Shown here: piece after piece, positions 49,517 to 60,961 of the stretch | How the letters are laid out: each line of letters opens with the position of its first letter | How positions within the stretch are numbered: position 1 is the first letter of the stretch | Origin: Salvator merianae | Taxonomy: Eukaryota; Chordata; Lepidosauria; Squamata; Teiidae | Length of the DNA: 64,000 nucleotides | Direction of reading: 5' to 3' | NCBI GenBank assembly: GCA_003586115.2 | Contig: QVOM02000119.1 | Span: 45,496,742 to 45,560,741, forward strand | Translations under genes and position numbers: made by a program | The notes under the pieces: model-generated | Told to the model about the DNA's origin: nothing | Databases searched by the model: none | Seen by the model: the letters and a program-made list of their open reading frames with translations, nothing else

Positions 49517-49744
49517 TCCTATCCTAGGTGATGCTATAGTAACGAACACAATACCTGTCCTTCTGGCCACTCAGGTTTGTTAATAAGATCTCACCCGCAG
49601 CAAACTTTATTAAACATTTATGCATTTTCTCTCCCTATTGCAGGACATGGCTTAGAGCTCTATTTTAATCTCCATCTTCTTCAGCATCTTGGAAATGGAT
49701 TCACCTTAGACAAGCTAACTATGATTGACATGCTAGTACCTTAA

Positions 49745-49905
49745 GAGGCACAGAACCAGTTTATTTATTTTTATTTTTATTACATTCTTTACTCGAAGGT
49801 CTTAGGGCAGATTGCAGCAGTAAAAACAAAATTTAAAATGGACTCACTAAAAACCATAAAAAACCCTGAAAGTAAGGAGGGAAAGCTGTTACCCTGCCCA
49901 GCTAC
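49745..49905 (-). repeat. L2-type 3' tail (LINE or SINE)
   Basis: On the minus strand the text CCCTAAGACCTTCGAGTAAAG and ATAAAAATAAATAAA follows the common reptile tail CCTGAGACCTTCGGGTA...ATAAATAAA. A related copy is at 61545-61690. Confidence 0.55.
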
Positions 49906-51842
49906 CCTACATTTCTGCAACATGGGTACACAACAGAGTTAGATGTATAGTAAACGGTATTGGTGCATTCTTTATTTGTTTAGCAGGAAGAATTTAAGAA
50001 GAGGACATATAATCAAGACCTGTTTCTTACTGGCCCAAATACCTCTGCATCTTTAGGTAAAAACACACACCAAGAGTTAGCTCCACTCTTGCATGTTTAG
50101 TCCAAGGGCAAATAAGGTGCCATAGCTCCAGTTTCTGTTGAATAAGGTGGTGAATGTGGCCCACCTGAGACATGTTATATAAAGGAGTTTGGAAAAATCA
50201 AGACAAAGTACAAGCAGGAGAAATACAAACTGAAACCGAGATAGAAAGTTTCCATGCTCATGGATTTTTAATAGTCCATTTCATTTCCAATTCTTTCATT
50301 TCACTTCCAGTTAAGTCACTTGACTGACTGTAGATTGTTCTTTACATTGCCAGTTTTATCTTTTTTTTTCTTTTCAATATGCTGAAGTTATATTTTTATT
50401 ATGATAATTTGAATACTTATTGGACCTCTTTGAGATTTTGTAAAAAAGGATGAAAGATAAACATTTGAAGTGAATAAAACGTCTGAAATCAGTTATGTTT
50501 ATATACATAAAATGTACATTGGACTAGTATGAATGTTATAGAAATGAATCTGACCAACCAAAGTAAAAACTCCCACTAAAAAGATTCAAAAGAATCTCCT
50601 AACACAAACCCAAGATAATTAATAATAAAATATATTAGGTAACTGCACAAGCAGACATGTATACAATTCACTATAGAAATAAATTCATCCATGTTTTTAC
50701 AATATTTGCCTGATTAAAGGCTCAGAAATACCATCACTTTTTTCAGACTTGAAATGGTCATCCCCTGGGGGAATTGAGGCCGGGTATGCCAGACAGTTTA
50801 CCCCTGCACGTGCCTTAACATGGGGAAACTTTTGGAAATGCTGCCTCTTCCTCACATGGGAATTCATGAGACTGGTGGCGACTCTTCCTTTCAGTCACAT
50901 TGGGAGCGAACAATTTACCCAATTGCAGCATAGGAAGATATGCTGCCAGCCAGTGACCAATCAGAGGCCTGGAAAATTGGAATGGCAACAGCCAATAAAT
51001 CGTGAACATTTGTTGCTAGAGAGGTATTGTTAGACTTCAAGGCAAAGGAATGAGATAGGATTTTGAATGTCTGTTTTTGTTTTCAACTTCAGCAAGGATG
51101 CACTTTCTAAAAGGGGTGGGTGAAAAAAGCCCTGTGTGATAAGTCCCCATATGGACAGAGTTCTATGCAAATAAAGATAATATCTGTACAGTCTGAAGGA
51201 GCCATGGCAACAGAGGGCCATTGCCATGCAGAAGGATGCTGATGGCAGGTCCAAACTACTTCTCAGATAGAGCAGGTGCCATTATGCAAAGGACCAAAAA
51301 TGGCCCACTATTTCTGGTGGTTCATGTAATGGCCTTGGAGGGTAACTTCGATGCCAGGAAACTTTCATTTCCTGGCCTCGAAGGTAGCACAAGACACAGT
51401 AGATGAGATGGAGTGAACATAAATTTAAGATTTATTAAAAAGGAATAAAATTACTCCATAAAATAGAAGGTTGTCAGTATTTAATAATCATGGTGTTGAT
51501 AACTCAATCCAGGGTTAGATGCATTATATCTTGGAAGCAGTAGAACAAGGGATCAAGGAAGCTGCCTTATACTGGCAACACTAGTCAATTTATATCCGTT
51601 TTGCCTGTGCTATGCAACAGAAGTACTTCAAGATTTCAGGCAGGATCATTTTCCAGCCCTACCTGGAGATTCAGAGATTTATTCTGGGACCTTTTTTATT
51701 TATGCAAAGAATGTGCACTACCACCAAACTGCGGCTGTTTCTCATTTTTGTTTATGGTCATTAAAATACACCATAGCCATATTAGAAGTGATGTAATAAA
51801 TCATTTTAGTTGATGGAAATGTAGCATATATATAAAAAAAGG

Positions 51843-51866
51843 TTAGGGTTAGGGTTAGGGTTAGGG
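51843..51866 (+). repeat. Short interstitial telomeric repeat (TTAGGG)4
   Basis: Four perfect TTAGGG units, preceded by a partial unit, lie between A-rich flanks (AAAAAAA on the left, TAAAAAG on the right). Confidence 0.95.
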
Positions 51867-53939
51867 TAAAAAGATGAATGGGACTCCAATTCTAATTATT
51901 TTGGTCATTATTTATGCTTGCCCTTTTCAAAATATTTTTTATATCTTGGTTTGTAATGCATTGTTTCTAGTAAGCCCCAAACATTTTTTTAAAAAAATTA
52001 TTGTGTTTTGAGCTATTATTGAGAAACCGCACAAGCCAACCACCAGAAGAAAGGGATGTTATGAGTATGTTGGAATTTTATGAGTATTTCAAGACCATTT
52101 TTGAGTGTTCTTCAAACTACTAAATATATCTAGAAACCCAACAGAAAGAGTAACAGTTTGTCAGTTCATAAAAAGGACACTGTGGTATTTTTCAGCTGTG
52201 TATAAGAGAGCTCAGAAATTTGTATTAATTCTTTAGCTACTACGCATAAGAAGTCCTTGCCCATAGCAAACTAGTATATAAATTAGGTTGTAATCAGCCA
52301 CCACCACACTAACTGCAGTCTAAGACAAAGGACTATTTTATACAATCAAAATGCACTGATGTGTCTAATGTGAAGAGCTGCATAAACCAGACAGATTTCA
52401 AAATATAAAATTTACTGCACCTTTTTAATTTGTTTATAAACATGCTGAATAAAAACCAGCCAACCAAAGAAATGACCAAACAACCCTTAAGCTTATGTTG
52501 TCGAGCTCTATTTTCATTCACTCTATATCTGTGGAAAACTTCTAGGAACATGTCAGGTCTGCTCTCTTGTGGCTACAGTATCCTCATTTTGTTTCCAAAC
52601 TCAATGCGAAGTTGAGGTGGAAGTTAATGGATTTACAAAGGTTCCTCACAAAGGTGGATCCTGTGACATAAAGAAAGATCACTCTGTGAGTGATCTTTGC
52701 TAGCACAGTGTAGCAGCAGTAGCATGCTGTTTGCATGCCTGCCACTGCTCTGGGCAAGAGGAGCACTCTAATAGGCAACCTTTGTTCCCTGGTTCAGTGT
52801 TCCTGCCTAGGGTCCTTCCAGCAAGCACAGGAAGTGGCCATATAAGCTGGTCATTTTCTTGTACTTGCCAATGAAGAGCACAGAAGACCCCATAAGTCCG
52901 ATCATTGTGATCTAGTATACAGCTACAGTGGTTTACCTTTACAGCACTCTACAGAGTGGTAAGGGCAAAGTGAGATCTCCCAGGGTGCAGGATCATCCAG
53001 ATGTGCAGCCAGTGCACCTCTGGTATGATCCCACGGCAACTTTAAGGTACTTAGTTTCGATATAAAAGGCAAGATTCCATTGAGTCAAACGTGATTCTCA
53101 TTGACTACATGGTTCTTACACAAACGTAGCACTTACATGCTATCATTATGACACCAGAAATACACCATGAAAGGGAAGGGTCTGCATGCCCATTCCCTAA
53201 TGAAGCATTGAATGCACTGGCTGAGTGTGGCATCCACACAAATGCACACTTGTCCAGCCACCATCCTGCCATAAGAGCTCACTTGCCTTCTATTGGTGGC
53301 TCTGCCACTGCCATGCCATCGCTGCTCAGACAGGCCTATCTCAGTCTGCTCTGTGACCTATAAGTCTGGGATATATTCCATGAGGCCATTTTCTGTGTTC
53401 AAAGACCCCCAGTCATCAATATTTCAGCCAGGAAATGAAAAGTTTGTGGTCAGAATGCTACCACTGCTGTTGTGGTTCACGGTGAGTTCACCTGTGCTGC
53501 TTGGTGGTGGTCTATGCTTGCAGGGCAGAGGCTTGGAGAAATTAGCAGCTTCTTTCAACACCTGCCTGGAACAATTTGCTGACTGCATATGGGCTATATA
53601 GGAATGCTGTATGTGATAGGCATATCATCAAAGGGGAACATCAAAGGGATTTCCCTTTTGGAATATGTTGCTTCAGGGTAAGCAAGGAGACAGACTACCC
53701 ACTAGCTCTGTAACTGCAATTGTCAGGTCCCTCTTTGGAGGAGCTTTGTAATGAATTTGTGCTAATCTGAATTGTGTACTTGATACAGGTCCAGGAGAGG
53801 TGACAAATGTATCATGTTGAGATCAAAGTGCAGAAACTTCCCTCTAGGCAAGTGGAGGTGTGGGGGTTCAGAGAGTGGTGAATGCTTCAGTATAGGAGGA
53901 GGAAGTGTGATCACAAGAATTAAAGAGGATGATGAATCA

Positions 53940-54335
53940 ACCTCTCCTGAAAAGGACATCCTTGGGTGTTGAGATTATCAAACTACCACTCTATTACAAA
54001 TATCCTCTTATGGGAAAAATTACTGAGGGGGTTGTTACCAGACAACAGTGACAGTTCAGGACCTGCCTCAGTTTCATTTTAAGCCTGGGTTCAACGCAAA
54101 GGCTGCTTTGGTTACCCTTGTAGATGATCTTCTATGAGCAAAAAGAAGGAAGAGTACAATCCTATTCTTTCTGATACCTCATTGGCTTTGAAGACTGTTG
54201 TCTATCACATCTTGCTAGGCAGACTCTGTGACTTAAAACTGAAGGCATTGTATTTCAGTGGTTCCAATTCTATTTTCTGGACCATTCTCAAAAGATATTA
54301 TTTCTCATGGCAGTCTTAACAGAGAGATTCAAGAG
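53940..54335 (+). mobile_element. L2 LINE ORF2 fragment, degraded
   Basis: Fragments of plus-strand L2 can be followed. They include a GKI...GV/VARQQ-like block near 54010-54040, the region equivalent to FRPGYSTETALVALVDDLL near 54080-54130, and the LDLSAAFDT/GTALQWFHSYL equivalents near 54180-54290. It is heavily mutated. Confidence 0.55.
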
Positions 54336-54777
54336 TTCAAGTTGACAGGAACAGAAGTTACATGTCTTGTTTACATTTAAATTAGAGATGTTTAATGTGC
54401 TGGAGTTTTTTCTTTCTGTACCTTCCACTTAATGGCTTTCTTCAGCATAAAGGGTCTCGTGCTAGGGCCTTGCTGTGATTTGTTACAAACTGTCCTTATC
54501 ATACTATTTTCTTAACTTTTCTACAGAAAGCCCATTCATCTCATTGTGGAATCAACTCCTTAACTATATATTGCTGAAAAATAAGAGGGCCTATTAGACT
54601 GAACATCTAAGGGAACGTAAATTATGACTTTAGCAATCAAAATTCACTGAATTTACCCATCTCTGATTAATTTACTTAGAATTGTCAGTATTAATGAAAA
54701 CTTTGTAAATGAGTTTAATGAATGAATATTATTACAATTATATTAAAATTAATCTGAAAATGTGTTCATAAGTATTT

Positions 54778-54948
54778 GTTGACTCCTGGTTGAGTGTACA
54801 GACACTTCCAAGGGCATCTCTATGTCATTTTCTTGGCAGAGATACTGAAGTGGATCGCCATTGCCAAATTCTGGGGAGACGCTGGGGATCAAATCAGCAA
54901 CCCTCTGCTCTCCAGGCTGTTTGCTCTACCACTGAGCTACAGCCACTC
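54778..54948 (-). repeat. tRNA-derived SINE, copy 3
   Basis: It is the best preserved head of the three: minus strand GGCTGTAGCTCAGTGGTAGA (box A), then GTTGCTGATTTGATCCCCAG (box B region), then a body with GGCAATGGCGATCCACTTC. Confidence 0.75.
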
Positions 54949-55970
54949 TAGATCATAAGTATACTTAGTCAGTGATATCAAAACATCAGATATATTTTCA
55001 TGGAGGCTCAGCAGAATCTGCTTGGTGGATTTACACATTAAATGTGGTCAGGATATTAAAAACTTTTGAATTACAATATTAAAATGTAAGTTATATATCA
55101 TTCTTGATTGTCACAACTGTTATGCTATGGTGACATCTCATGGCAACTTAACGTTGTAGCTTTTGGTTAAAAAATGTAACATTGTCTAACGATATGGAAA
55201 TTAATTCTATTTAGAATAATTCTATTCACTATTTCTACTGCAATAGTAGCTTTCTTCTATTAGTTTCCAACTTGGATCTGGGAATTCTTGTGGAAGTTTG
55301 TTCTTTGCCCAGCTGCGAGAAGAGCACAAAGGGGTTATGGTACTAACCTGAAATCAGAAGTGGTACTTCTGAATTGTGATAGCTGCCACCCATTCCTAAG
55401 CCTTGTGGGCTAGAAAAAAAGAAGTAAAGAGCAAAGCAGACTGAAGCAGCTCAGGAATAAGTTGAACCCACTACAGCATGTCTGGCCTCCATGGTTCCCA
55501 GTGAGACTGCTGGATGCAGGATGTAGATGAGTATAAGAGGGTTCAGGATTGCACTGTTAACACTATTTTAACAAGAACAAGAATTGTTGGATAACTGCAG
55601 GCAGGTAGATTTTATAACTTAATGGTTATATCTCAACTTCCTTACATCTGTTTTCTATAATTAAATATCCATTATTTTGTTCTATGTCAATATCACTGTT
55701 TCTCTGATAAACTGGGTGACCTAATTATATTTGTTATAATTAGTAGGAATCAGCTATGTGTGAAAAGCCAAAAAACATTTCCCTTTCATTTCATTATTTC
55801 AATGCTAAAATCATGGTGCAATACAATTTAATTTTCTGAATGTTTGCAACTTTGAAGACATTCTACCTTCACCTAAAAAGCTGAAAATATGAAAAAGTTT
55901 ATTATTTCAATAAAACAACATCATTCAGAATTTGAAAACTACACATTTATCCATTCACAGTACAAAGTGC

Positions 55971-58900
55971 TAGGAATTTATTGAAACAGTTACTGTACAT
56001 TTTAAGTATACCCAGTTTTAAAAGTTCATATAAAGAATAGATCTGTTTTGAAGAGCAGCAAAGTCCAATAAACCAAAATAGAATGTCATGCTCCAACTCT
56101 TCTGCTGATCACAAACTACAGCAACACCAGAATAATGTGATCACTATTTTACACACCAAATTTCAAATGCTTTAACAGTCTAAACATAAAAGTTGCCGTA
56201 ACAATGTAGCAGCTATACAACTAGACAGACAATAAATATTTTTAATCAGGCCTGAGTTCAATACATATAAAGCCATTCTGATGTACAGTTTCCAACTTGA
56301 GATACAATATATACAAGGCTTAAAGTTTTCTAAAATTTTGCTACTTCAAAACAAACTGCTGTTTTTACAAATGTTTGTACAAGGGACTCACTTGTTTATA
56401 TTCAGATTTAAAGTCCGGAGTGGAAGTCTTGAAATCTTCAAAGTACCCCTAGACATACAGGTTTTTAAACCTGAATATGGATTGCCTCAACAAATCCAGT
56501 GCAGCCAGGTCAGGTTAATGAAATTCCTAGCAGAAGAGTATATATCTTTTAAATTTTTAAGAGTGTTTAAAAAAAAAACAAAAAAAAAACAACCTCTCAG
56601 AATTACACAAACCTCTCTAAAAGACCTATAAGTATTTTGAAATGTTCCCAAGTGTAGGAGAACAATTATTTCAGAATAATGCTTATGGTTAGCTCTGTGT
56701 AGCCGTAGTACACAAGAGATGGGTGGGGAAATGTTCTGTATGGGATATCTGTGGGAAACCATAAACAAATTGTCATGAACTGATACATTTACATAATTAT
56801 ATATAATTCACATTTGCTAGCATACAAATAGTAATTTTATTTGCTAGTTTCATTTATAATTTTCAGCACCAATGTTGATGAAATAATCCAGAACATAACA
56901 ATAAAAGTGGAATGCAATGCTAATAAATTACTAGCTTTTCTGTGCACTTCAGCAATACCTATCAGTCAAAGAAGAGTAATTCTGCTTTAAACCAGAACTG
57001 AACAGATTACATTTAGTAATTTTAATAGGGATGAACCATGATGAGAATTATATACATTTAAATGATGTTCTAAATCTCCTTTGAGTAGGTCATTCTGGAT
57101 CCCACAGTTGCTCTTCCTTTCCTTATGAACAATTTCAGAAGCTAATTCTTGCCCCTTATTGTTCATTCCGTTTAGATAAATAGCAAGGGCAGGGATGCAA
57201 ACTCACAGCTGGAATCAAAATCACCAGTCCCAATACTGGAAGGGATGAGAAAATTTGAACCTTCTTTTGCACTTGCATTCCATTGCAAGGAAGCCAGAGT
57301 GCCCACAAACAGAAAATAAGCTTCTTTCCCCCACGCCAAAAAAAATGGTAAAATTTTTTTTACCAGGTCAACAGTGCAGTGGGCAACGTTTTCTGCACTT
57401 GTTATAGCAACTGGGGAGAAAGAAGGTAGGAAGGGAGTAGGGACAACTTGCTACCTATATCCTTTCCTAAGTTACAGACTTCATTGCTTATTTTAACCAG
57501 ACAGGCTTCAGCGTGTTGAGCCAAAAGGGCTTGACCCCTGTTGAATGCAAACAGCACAGAATTTGAATGTTTTGCTGTCTTCTGCATTTACACTTAAAAC
57601 AGTTTTAAAATGTTGTATTGCAAGGTAATCTGTGAATTTTTAAAGAGAAGGAATTGTAGCTCATTTTTGGTAACTAAAGCTTCATATCTGAATATTAAGA
57701 GTACACAGTAAATATTTCTCTTCAAGCATTCACGCTGTGCCTAAATATCTTTTCAGTTATGCTGCTGGTGAAATCTGCCAAATACCGTAAAGGTGCTGAA
57801 ATAACGAGAAGATTGTAGATGTTACTCACATTATTCATGCCCCAGACAGTTCCACAAATCATTGCAAAGGAAAAGTCACAGAAAAACAGCACTTCAAATT
57901 CACAGGTCAGTGAGATTTCATCCCTGTAGAGTTTGCAAACTATAAAGAGGATTCAGGGTAAATATATAGCTCCTACTTGAAAACTCTGAAAGCCCCTGGA
58001 AGCTGGAAAGGTTGAGCAAAGTCCTCTGCCAGCAGATAAACGAAACATTCACTTTTCATATCTCATGAATTCACATAAATCAATATTCTTTAAAAATCTC
58101 AAGAGAAATATGCTAGAAATTTATTTCATATTCACCAGATAGAAAACACAACTTCCATTGTCTTTGAGCAGCAAAGAAATTACACATAGAGATCACAACT
58201 GCAACATTAACTATGTAACCAACATTTTTGCTGATTAGGCATAAAGGTTCATCCCTATTATGGACATCTTCCTGCTTACAGTCATAAGACAAATTCAAAA
58301 TTGTACTAATGTAGCACTGATGTAGAAATATTGTACTGGCAAATTATATATTTTTTTTAAAAGAAACCAATCATATCTTCCCCAATAATCTCTATGAAGT
58401 GATCCAGCTAAAAGATTACATACAAACCATTAATAAACTAGATGCTTCAACTAGTTATTTTGCTGCAAGGTAATTTAGGAGTTTTTTTAAAAGATAAACT
58501 ATGTACAGTATTGTTATAGAAACTTTGCAAGTAATCTGACTTTAGTACTTCATTTTTTTTTTAAAGAAAACTTCAACATGGAAAAAAAATGTTTGAAACC
58601 ATTAATGGGAAATTTGAATTTTAAGAAACCTGGAGACCGCATGAAGAACTGTGTCTAACTAACACCTGTAATATAAATAATTTTACATGGAGGTATGTGG
58701 TTAATTAAGCATAGCTCAGTGAGAGTATCAACAACACATACAAAAACTCACAAATTTCTTCCTTAAAAAACAAAAAACAACCCTACAATTTTATCACTGG
58801 TCCCAGGGATATAAAATAAAAAGTACTAAGGCAGCAGCTATAATACAAAATCCTTAGGAATACATTTAACATCATTACTGCTTAAAATTGGAAATATAAT

Positions 58901-60337
58901 TTAACAAAATACAACTCACATTTACAGCATAAGGCCCTTTGGTTTCTTAAGCAGCAAATGGGAACAATTCATTTAGTGAAAGGCTTTGAAAAATAAAGTA
59001 TAAAAGGTAACTAATTCTTTCCTTCACAAAATAGTCAGCTATAGCCCAAAGTATTATACTGTATAAGAAAAGTTCCAAAATTCCAGGGAAAGAAATAGTT
59101 AAAGCCTAGTAGAAATAGCTGACAAAGTGGAAGTTGAATTTTTCCTCTTGCTCAGTAGTACTGCTGTTTTTATTTTGGGGAAAACTATTTGAGATTTGGA
59201 GTAATGGAAATACAAAATAGTTGTTCATTCCAAAACCTAACATGAGAAAAGACTTGCATTCAGATGCCTCTACAAACAATGTGTAGAATAGTTTGGCCTA
59301 AATGAAACAACCTCAGTAGCTTGCACAATCAATTTATTTTTTATATATTCACTGAATGAAAATAAATTAACTGGGTCTCATTAGTGCAATCTACTTTGAG
59401 TCAATTTACAAAGTGTATTAGAAGGATAGCTAAATCTTCAAACTTTTCCCATACTTTAAAGCCCAAGTTCAGCATTAAAAGCAATTTCAAAATTCTAAGA
59501 TGTTTTAGTTTTGCCCCTAGGATGATCTGAATAAAATTAAGCATTAATTTGTGTGTCCTAGTTTACTATTTCTCTAGAATAAATATACACGTGATTAAAC
59601 CACTTTACTGTCTTAGGCAGAATTTTAAGAGCGCCACACCAGTAATGTGGCTTCTATTCTAAGTACTGATATTTTGGCAACAACAAGCCAGTTCTGCAGC
59701 ATGGCAGCCAAGGTAGGTTTTCTTCCTTGCCAGTGACAATGAGTATATTTCTCCAAGAAGAACAGTACTTCCTCCAACCTACCTTATTTCTTTCTTTGTT
59801 GGGAAGATCCCTTCTTAACAATGTTCAGCCTCATATCTACATAGAAAGTTCCCTACCAATACATGCATCCAACTATAAGCCATTCCATACCAGGATGTAT
59901 TTATAATACAGTATCATACCAAATAACCTTAAGACCAAGATCTGCTAGGATTATAACACATCTCTGAAATCTTGTGCATTTGGTGAACCAAACCTTTACC
60001 AGCACTTAGAACTGTCTTGCTACTTTAATCTGTATCACGTTTGTAGAATTACACAGAGATCAGATGACAAATTCCTAATTCTCTTAGATATGTAGTTTAA
60101 TTTTTCAAAAGCATAGGTACCCAGACTGATGCAACCTGATCTCAAAATGGTGAAATTATGTAACCGTGCCCAAGAAAATTAAATGCAAAGGCAAATAAAG
60201 TGAGCATCTAAACCACATCCTGTAAACAGCTTTTTTCTTGTCCATTTTGCTAGATGAATGTTTCTCAAACCATCTTTTCTTTTTTTTTGTAACCAGACAT
60301 AAAGAAAAATATAACAGCTTCATCCTAGTTACAATTA
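55971..60337 (-). other. Probable long SCYL2 3' UTR
   Basis: Directly after the SCYL2 stop comes 4.3 kb of AT-rich DNA in which I see no repeat, in contrast to the rest of the window. That would fit a long 3' UTR. Minus-strand AATAAA signals occur at 59333-59338, 58120-58125 and 55977-55982. Which is used cannot be told from the sequence. Confidence 0.4.
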
Positions 60338-60961
60338 TTACCCAAATAGGTCTTTTAAGTCATTGCTAGCTGAACTGCTGCTTGGCATGCTATTTGTTGG
60401 TTGTGTAAAATTTTGAGGATTAAAGAAAGGATTTCCCTGTAAGCCAAAGCCCGGCTGTCCCATGACATTCATCTGCGTTCCCAAAACAGAACTGTTGGTA
60501 CCCTGAGGAGGTGCAAACTGATTAAGCCACTGGTTTGTTTTTTGTTGTGACAATTGATTCATACTGACTTTGGGTTTTTGAGGCCCAAATAGGCTATCTA
60601 AAGCTGACATATCAGTTGGTCTACTATGCTGTGTTGGCTGTGAAATCGCAGCTGTAGTGCTCATATGACTGTATGGTGCCATGTTTGCTGTTGGCAAAAT
60701 ATTCATGTTGGCCATTCCAGGGACACTCGGACTACTAAACAAATTTTGGCTTGCAGTACCAGATACCATGCCAAATCCAGACGGCTGAAATCCCATATTA
60801 GCATTCAGTCCATTTCTCTTAGTGGTCTCAACAGGAGATGAAAAGCCCATTCCTATACCCACTGAAGAAAAGCTACTTGAAAGTGTAGCTTTAGGTTTGT
60901 TGATGGATTGGCAGGTCAGTGACGCCATGTTCTCTCTCAAAGTATCAGTTAGGTCCTTTGT
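60338..60961 (-). CDS. SCYL2: SCYL2 last coding exon
   Basis: 207 codons plus stop (60338-60340), from TKDLTDTLRENMASLTCQS to SSSSASNDLKDLFG. Acceptor TTTTTCAG. It contains NQWLNQFAPPQG and the NPF motif. Confidence 0.96.
   Translation of the reverse strand, partial: TKDLTDTLRENMASLTCQSINKPKATLSSSFSSVGIGMGFSSPVETTKRNGLNANMGFQPSGFGMVSGTASQNLFSSPSVPGMANMNILPTANMAPYSHMSTTAAISQPTQHSRPTDMSALDSLFGPQKPKVSMNQLSQQKTNQWLNQFAPPQGTNSSVLGTQMNVMGQPGFGLQGNPFFNPQNFTQPTNSMPSSSSASNDLKDLFG

Larger units (their letters stand above)
49053..51840. other. Upstream flank of SLC17A8
   Basis: The 5' UTR and promoter must lie here or further up, but no TATA box or CpG island stands out, so no start site is called. 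Besides the microsatellite and the L2-type tail at 49745-49905, nothing is recognised. Confidence 0.5.
51867..55970. other. Intergenic DNA between SCYL2 and SLC17A8
   Basis: No gene is seen. It contains a degraded plus-strand L2 (53940-54335) and a SINE (54778-54948). 51870-53900 is otherwise without recognised features. Confidence 0.5.

Noticed and set aside
54870..54948. tRNA-like sequence with box A and box B
   Set aside because: It is the head of a dispersed SINE with a non-tRNA body and related copies, with no full cloverleaf; not a tRNA gene. The same holds for 25780-25850, 28585-28656 and 62120-62195.
56281..56631. 116-codon plus-strand frame
   Set aside because: Antisense to the probable SCYL2 3' UTR, of low complexity at its end (K-rich from an A-run), and with no recognisable domain.
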